Assembly: GCF_003002065.1 (NCBI RefSeq)
Contig: NZ_PVZG01000002.1
Coordinates: forward strand, 434,001-498,000
Reading direction: 5' to 3'
DNA from: Pseudosporangium ferrugineum
GTDB taxonomy: Bacteria > Actinomycetota > Actinomycetes > Mycobacteriales > Micromonosporaceae
DNA length: 64,000 bases
Of this stretch, positions 59,890 through 64,000 are shown piece after piece. Position 1 is the stretch's first letter; the number at the start of each line of letters is the position of its first letter. The translations under genes were made by a program, and so were the position numbers. Under the pieces are notes generated by a model. That model was not told the DNA's origin, made no database searches, and was given only the letters and a program-made list of their open reading frames with translations.

Positions 59890-61509
59890 TCAGAACCGGG
59901 CGGTGTCGTCGGGCAGGATGCGGCGGCGCCGGACCAGCCAGTACCAGGTGCCCACCACCAGGAGCAGGCCCGAGCCGGCGGTGGCCGCCACCAGGACGTA
60001 CCGGGCTCGCGTTCCCGTGCCGGGGGAGTCCTGGGTGGAGGCGGAGGCCGGGCGCAGGGCGGAGCGGGATGCGGGCTTCTCGATCGCGGCCGTGCCCCGG
60101 GTCTGGTTGGGCAGGGCGAGGTACGGGAAGTCCGTGCCGAACTCGGCGTCGTTGGCGTCGACGCCGTCGCCGGCGGCCAGCGCGGCGACGAGTTTGCCCG
60201 ACTGGGCGGCGCCCTCGACGGCCTGCACCGAGATGTCCACGGCGTCGTCGGTGAGCCGGCGGCCGTTGGGGAAGCCCTGGAGGTCGCCCTTGAGGACGCC
60301 GAGACGGTCGGGCCGGTCCGCCACCGGTACGCCCAGGTTCAGCCGCAGCATCTCCGAGGGGCGGAACCGGCCGGGGTCGACGTCACGGTTGTTGAGCTGC
60401 GAGTTCAGGTCCGCCTTGATCGGGCCGCCGGCCTTGGTCGTGACGCCGGTCAGGAAGATCTCGACGAGGTCGTTGCGGGGGGTCTTCGGGGCGGGGATCC
60501 CGTACACGCCTTCGATGAGTTTCGGCAGTTCGGGGCGGCGGACCCGGTCGACCACGGCGGGCACGCCGGCGTCGCGGTGCGGGGGCAGGGCGTTGAAGGC
60601 GTCCTTGAGCCCGGCCGGCACCACCACCTCGTTGACCAGCGGGTTGCCCAGGCGGGAGACCTGCACCCGGTCGTCGCCGACCTTCGCGGGGGAGCCGGTG
60701 AGGCGTACCCGGTTGCGTTCGGTCGTGGTCCAGATCCCGATGACCGGGTTGCGTTTCGCGTCGCCGCCGAGGGCCACGTCCTTGAACGGCACCTGGATGG
60801 CGACGCTGTTGACGTTGTAGCCGGCGAGGGTGTCGCGGCCCGTCTCGCTCAGGTCGCCGCCGTAGAGCAGGTCGAAGACGCGCAGGTCGAGGAAGAACGG
60901 GTCGTCGGCCTGCCCGGCGAACAGTTTCCACCCGCCGTCGAGCTGGATCGTGGCCTGGTCGCGCAGCTTGCCGTAGTCCGGCATCGACGCCGCGCCGATC
61001 CGCGACGGTGCCACCGGCGCGCCGGTCACCCGGGTCTTGAACGGCGCGCCGCCGAACGACGACTCGAGCTTGTACGTCTGCCGGAAGAGCAGGTTCTTGT
61101 CGTTGAGCGAGGTGACCGGCCCGTCGTTGTAGAGGAAGGTCCGGTTGCCGCGGCGGTCCTCGGTGGAGAAGGTCCAGCGGAAGACGGCATCCGCCTTGGC
61201 GTCGCCGTCGCTGTCCACATTGATCAGGTACGCGGCGTCGGTGGCGAACGGGTAGAAGTTGGGGCCGCCGTCGGGGTCCTCGAACGGGATCCAGTTGGCG
61301 ATGAACGTGACGTAGCCGGGGCGTTCGGGGCTGACGAAGGCGTACAGGTCGGTGGTGTCGGCGGCGGGATCCGCGGCCGTCAGCGGTGCCTCGCGGTGGC
61401 TGGAGGCCACGGAGGACTGCGGTCCGAGGGCCGCGACGGACGCGGCGAGCACGAGGCCGGCGGCGAGACCGGGCAGAGCCCGGCGCCGTCGGCGGAGAAG
61501 TGGGGTCAT
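59890..61509 (-). CDS. DUF4331-family exported membrane protein
   Basis: A 539-residue protein. A signal peptide (RALPGLAAGLVLAASVAALG) precedes SSHREAPLTAADPAADTTDL (the canonical SSHREAP start of DUF4331), YAFVSPERPGYVTFIANWIP, NPVIGIWTTTERNRVRLTGS and RLTDDAVDISVQAVEGAA. A C-terminal helix (YVLVAATAGSGLLLVVGTWY) with basic tail anchors it. Function is unknown. It is first in the DUF4331/TPR/NicO operon. ATG 61509 has ggagg at six bases; the preceding GTG 61512 was rejected. Confidence 0.9.
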   Translation of the reverse strand: MTPLLRRRRRALPGLAAGLVLAASVAALGPQSSVASSHREAPLTAADPAADTTDLYAFVSPERPGYVTFIANWIPFEDPDGGPNFYPFATDAAYLINVDSDGDAKADAVFRWTFSTEDRRGNRTFLYNDGPVTSLNDKNLLFRQTYKLESSFGGAPFKTRVTGAPVAPSRIGAASMPDYGKLRDQATIQLDGGWKLFAGQADDPFFLDLRVFDLLYGGDLSETGRDTLAGYNVNSVAIQVPFKDVALGGDAKRNPVIGIWTTTERNRVRLTGSPAKVGDDRVQVSRLGNPLVNEVVVPAGLKDAFNALPPHRDAGVPAVVDRVRRPELPKLIEGVYGIPAPKTPRNDLVEIFLTGVTTKAGGPIKADLNSQLNNRDVDPGRFRPSEMLRLNLGVPVADRPDRLGVLKGDLQGFPNGRRLTDDAVDISVQAVEGAAQSGKLVAALAAGDGVDANDAEFGTDFPYLALPNQTRGTAAIEKPASRSALRPASASTQDSPGTGTRARYVLVAATAGSGLLLVVGTWYWLVRRRRILPDDTARF

Positions 61510-61598
61510 CACTGTCCTCCCGTAGGGGTGCCTGCGGGAGGACTTCGGTTCCCGGGTGCGCCCGGACGGGTGGCAGTCGGATTCCTGTCACCGACCCA

Positions 61599-61702
61599 TC
61601 CACCGCCACCAGCGGCTCCGAACCGGCCTAATCGCCACCGCCACCAGCGGCTCCGAACCGGCGTAAATCGCCGCCGTCAGCGGCTCCGAACCGGCCTAAT
61701 CG
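61599..61702. repeat. Three 32-36 bp repeats at the 3' end of the heptad-repeat gene
   Basis: Copies at 61599-61634, 61635-61670 and 61671-61702 share accagcggctccgaaccgg and cctaatcg. The last copy contains the stop codon of the gene at 61696, as if the gene's end were copied downstream. The remaining bases between 61510 and 61598 include the DUF4331 promoter region. Confidence 0.75.
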
Positions 61703-62178
61703 TCGGCGTCGGCGTCGCTGTCGTCGCCGGGGGCGGTGCGGCCGGCGCCGTCGCGCAGCCGGTCCATGCGGTCGGCGCCGCGCTGGACGGCCTCGCGGGA
61801 GCGGTGCAGGAACTCGTTGCTGCGGCCGGTCTTCGCCGAGGTGCGCTCGATGGCGCCGCGGAAGCGTTCGATCGGGTCGACGACGCGGCTGTCCTGCCGG
61901 CCGGCGTCCTCGTCGAGCAGCCGTTCGCGCTGGTTGGCGGCGGCCTCCCGGGCGTCGGCCTCGAGCTCACGACGATCGGCGAGCCGCTCGCGGGCGTCGG
62001 CGAGCTGGTCGCGGGCGTCGGCACGGTGGTCGCGAGCGGCGGCATGGTGGTCGCGGGCGTCGGCGAGGCGGTCGCGGGCGTCGGCGGCGTGTTCCCGTGC
62101 GGCAATCCGGCGTTCCCGCTCGCTCAAGTCCGCCGCCCTCCGCCCGTCCCCGTCGTCGTCCGCGTCCGCCCCGCTCAC
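61696..62178 (-). CDS. Highly charged heptad-repeat coiled-coil protein
   Basis: A 160-residue acidic-basic protein. Residues 17-100 are eleven or so heptads of the type ADARDRL, ADARDHH, AAARDHR, ADARDQL, ADARERL, ADRRELE. The pattern matches the actinobacterial RDxxADARD-type proteins often linked with signalling genes. The end is low-complexity acidic (DDSDADADD). No membrane segment or catalytic motif is visible. GTG 62178 precedes a short acidic head (SGADADDDG). It diverges from the gene at 62259 with 80 bp between. Confidence 0.7.
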   Translation of the reverse strand: MSGADADDDGDGRRAADLSERERRIAAREHAADARDRLADARDHHAAARDHRADARDQLADARERLADRRELEADAREAAANQRERLLDEDAGRQDSRVVDPIERFRGAIERTSAKTGRSNEFLHRSREAVQRGADRMDRLRDGAGRTAPGDDSDADADD

Positions 62179-62258
62179 GACCTCACACTACCCACGTGCG
62201 CGGGCCGGTCACACCACAGCGCGCAGTACTATCGGCGGACCCTGACCGGAGGTGTGCC

Positions 62259-63335
62259 GTGCCGCGAGACCGCCGCCCGCGGCCCGGTGTGGGGCTGCTC
62301 GCCGCGCTCGCCGCCGGGGCCCTGCTGCTCGCGGTGCCGCCGGCCGCGTACGGGCGCCGCACGCCTCCCGCGCCGGCGGCCGTGGCCTGGCCGGGGGTGC
62401 AACGGGCGAGCCTCCCGGCGGATTTGGCGGACGGCACCGCGTACGAGCCGGGGGTGTTCGTCGACGCGCGGACGTCGGCCGGCACCGCCCGCAGCCGGGA
62501 CGGCCGGACGTTGCGGCTCGTCGTGCGCGCCGCGGACGGCTCGGTGCGGCTGCTGCGGGCGCTGCCGTCGGCGAGGAACCCGTCGTTCCAGACCCTCACG
62601 GTCGCCGGTGGCCGGTTCGTCTGGTTCGAGCGTACGGACGGGGGTGTCCTCGAGGTGTGGGGCGCCGCGGTGGCGGGCGGCCCCGCGCGCCGGATCACCG
62701 CGGACGCCGGGCAGGCGCGGTTCTACCGGTCGGACGACGACCTGGTGTTCGCGGACGGGCGGCTGCACTGGGTCGCGGCGGGGCCGGGCGGGGCGACCGA
62801 GGTGCGTGCGGTGGCGCTCGCGGGCGGCCCGGTCGACGTCCGCGTGGTGCCCGGGACGTGGCGCCTGCTGAGCTGGCCCTGGCTGGTCGACGGGATCGCC
62901 GACACGCGGGGCGCCACGACCCTGCGCAACCTCGCGACCGGTGCGGACGTGGCGGTGGCCCGGCCGCGGAGGGGCACGGTGGGCTGCAGCCCGGTCTGGT
63001 GCCGCATCGTGTCGCTGGACGACGAGGGCTACAGCCGGATCGAGCTGATGCGCCCCGGCGGCGGCGACCGCCGGGAGGTGGCCGGCGGCACGGCGGCGAC
63101 CGAGATCGTCGACGTGGCGCCGCTGGACCGGTTCGAGGTCTTCGTCACGATCGGGCGTACGGCGGAGCTGACCGGCAACGCCGAGCTGCTGGTGCACGAG
63201 ACCGGCACCCGGCGCACCGTGCAGGTCAGCCCCGACGCGGGCAGCGTGACGTACCGCAACGGCGTGCTGTGGTGGTCGACCGGCAGCCAGGAGAGCTTCG
63301 TCCGGCACACGCTGGACCTGCGTACGGTGCGTTAG
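62259..63335 (+). CDS. Exported TolB-like beta-propeller protein
   Basis: A 358-residue protein with an N-terminal signal (GVGLLAALAAGALLLAVPPA) and a body with six or so blade-like strands: DGRTLRLVVRAADGSVRLL, LTVAGGRFVWFERTDGGVLE, AGGPARRITADAGQARF, AVALAGGPVDVRVVPGTW and NGVLWWSTGSQESFVRHTLD. It is close in style to the TolB-like protein at 6799. GTG 62259 has ggagg at six bases. The TAG stop shares four bases with the stop of the convergent exonuclease gene. Function is unknown. Confidence 0.75.
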   Translation: MPRDRRPRPGVGLLAALAAGALLLAVPPAAYGRRTPPAPAAVAWPGVQRASLPADLADGTAYEPGVFVDARTSAGTARSRDGRTLRLVVRAADGSVRLLRALPSARNPSFQTLTVAGGRFVWFERTDGGVLEVWGAAVAGGPARRITADAGQARFYRSDDDLVFADGRLHWVAAGPGGATEVRAVALAGGPVDVRVVPGTWRLLSWPWLVDGIADTRGATTLRNLATGADVAVARPRRGTVGCSPVWCRIVSLDDEGYSRIELMRPGGGDRREVAGGTAATEIVDVAPLDRFEVFVTIGRTAELTGNAELLVHETGTRRTVQVSPDAGSVTYRNGVLWWSTGSQESFVRHTLDLRTVR

Positions 63336-64000
63336 AAAAGCGACAGCTGGCCCGGGGTGGGATCGCGGCGCCCGCTCAGCCCGCCGCGGATCACCCAGGG
63401 CCGCAGCTCGGGGATCGGGTCCTCGTCGCGGGGTTCGCGCTGCGGCGGCACGCCGCCGGTGAGCGCCCACAGCGACGGCCCCAGGTTGATCCCGCGCGGG
63501 CGCAGCGCCCGGCGGAAGCCGGCCAGGCTCAGCGGCAGCCGGGTGGACTCCAGGTCGGGCAGGTCCAGGTCGGTGCGCATCCGCATGAGCCGCCGGTTGC
63601 GGTCGATCAGGTCCCGTACGCCGTCGGCGGCGAGCTGTGCCGCGGCCTTGTCGCCCACCGCCTCGCGCACCAGGTGCTCCTCGCCCGCGTCCAGGGCGGC
63701 CCACGCGCCGTCGACCGTGCCGAAGGCCGCGAGCAGCTTGGCGGCGGTGGCCGCGCCGAAGCCGCGGACCCCGGGCAGGTTGTCGGACGGGTCGCCACGC
63801 AGGGCCGCGAAGTCCCTGTACTGCCACGGCTCGACGCCGCACAGCTCGGGCAGCCCGGCCGCGTCGACCAGGACCGCCTCGTCGAAGCCGCCGTTGCGCA
63901 CCCGCAGCACCGAGGTGGTCTCGTCGATGAGGGCGAACGCGTCCCGGTCGCTGGTCATCAGCACCGAGCGCCAGCCGTGCCGCCGGGCGTGGGCCGCGGA
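63332..64000 (-). CDS. 5'-3' exonuclease (DNA polymerase I N-terminal type), 5' end outside window
   Basis: The visible 222 residues run to a TAA at 63332-63334. They include MTSDRDAFALIDETTSVLRV, EPWQYRDFAALRGDPSDNLP and GVRGFGAATAAKLLAAFG (the H3TH motif with metal-binding Asp and the GxGxxTAxxL helix-hairpin), and AQLAADGVRDLIDRNRRLMR. These fit the FEN-like nuclease domain that removes RNA or flaps. There is no sign of a polymerase domain, so it is the short stand-alone form. The 3' end overlaps the TolB-like gene by 4 nt. Confidence 0.9.
   Translation of the reverse strand, partial: SAAHARRHGWRSVLMTSDRDAFALIDETTSVLRVRNGGFDEAVLVDAAGLPELCGVEPWQYRDFAALRGDPSDNLPGVRGFGAATAAKLLAAFGTVDGAWAALDAGEEHLVREAVGDKAAAQLAADGVRDLIDRNRRLMRMRTDLDLPDLESTRLPLSLAGFRRALRPRGINLGPSLWALTGGVPPQREPRDEDPIPELRPWVIRGGLSGRRDPTPGQLSLF

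Noticed and set aside
61540..61575. ECF-sigma-like promoter (GGGAACC region) upstream of the DUF4331 gene
   Set aside because: A matching -10 at the right spacing could not be identified and no sigma gene is nearby.
1..64000. CRISPR arrays, insertion sequences, tRNA or rRNA genes
   Set aside because: No regularly spaced palindromic repeats with unique spacers, no transposase motifs and no tRNA/rRNA sequences could be recognised.

Overview
The window is GC-rich actinobacterial DNA (well above 70% G+C by eye) with dense genes, many GTG starts and many 4-nt ATGA/GTGA overlaps. The gene content and the frequent gtacg sequences suggest Micromonosporaceae. Candidate motility-sigma promoters next to a chemoreceptor gene would fit a zoospore-forming, Actinoplanes-like genus. 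That placement is inference; no rRNA, tRNA or species marker is present.

Layout. 1-8.5 kb: end of a small helical protein, a secreted FN3/RCC1 protein co-translated with a secreted metallophosphoesterase, a divergent MFS exporter plus TolB-like protein, and a DUF4232 lipoprotein. 8.4-13 kb: FAD monooxygenase and divergent TetR regulator sharing an operator, a proline-tailed membrane protein and an amidohydrolase. 13-22 kb: a surface-glycan cluster (two GT4, two GT2, a flippase-like protein, a kinase-domain fusion, a large GT-C-like membrane protein). 22-26.6 kb: an orphan OmpR-type response regulator, an EAL phosphodiesterase, a truncated GT2 paralogue and an AraC regulator. Three genes here carry the same four-fold 11-bp direct repeat at a fixed distance from the start codon, a likely undescribed regulon joining c-di-GMP turnover to glycosyl transfer. 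26.6-29.7 kb: SulP transporter, ArsR regulator and DoxX-like membrane protein.

29.7-43.4 kb is a signalling island. It holds a Trp-repeat subtilase co-translated with a membrane histidine kinase, two mirror-image kinase/HDOD-response-regulator pairs, a single-domain response regulator, a degenerate HD-type response regulator and a methyl-accepting chemotaxis protein. Three of the transcription starts have CTCA-N16-(G/T)CCGAWRN sequences resembling FliA/sigma-28 promoters, so much of the island is probably expressed with motility genes.

43.5-52.5 kb: an F420/NADP-type oxidoreductase and a luciferase-like monooxygenase behind a TetR operator, then a four-gene lipoprotein/adaptor/ABC operon divergent from an OmpR response regulator-kinase pair, then a CU044_5270-like protein. 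52.5-56.5 kb: two luciferase-like monooxygenases among low-complexity spacers and a small conserved actinobacterial protein. 56.5-61.5 kb: a DUF4331 / TPR / NicO-type metal transporter operon with a histidine-rich repeat loop. 61.6-64 kb: a heptad-repeat protein, a TolB-like protein and the 3' part of a 5'-3' exonuclease gene.

A recurring oddity is short tandem repeats immediately after stop codons or between convergent genes, together with several convergent genes whose 3' ends overlap.
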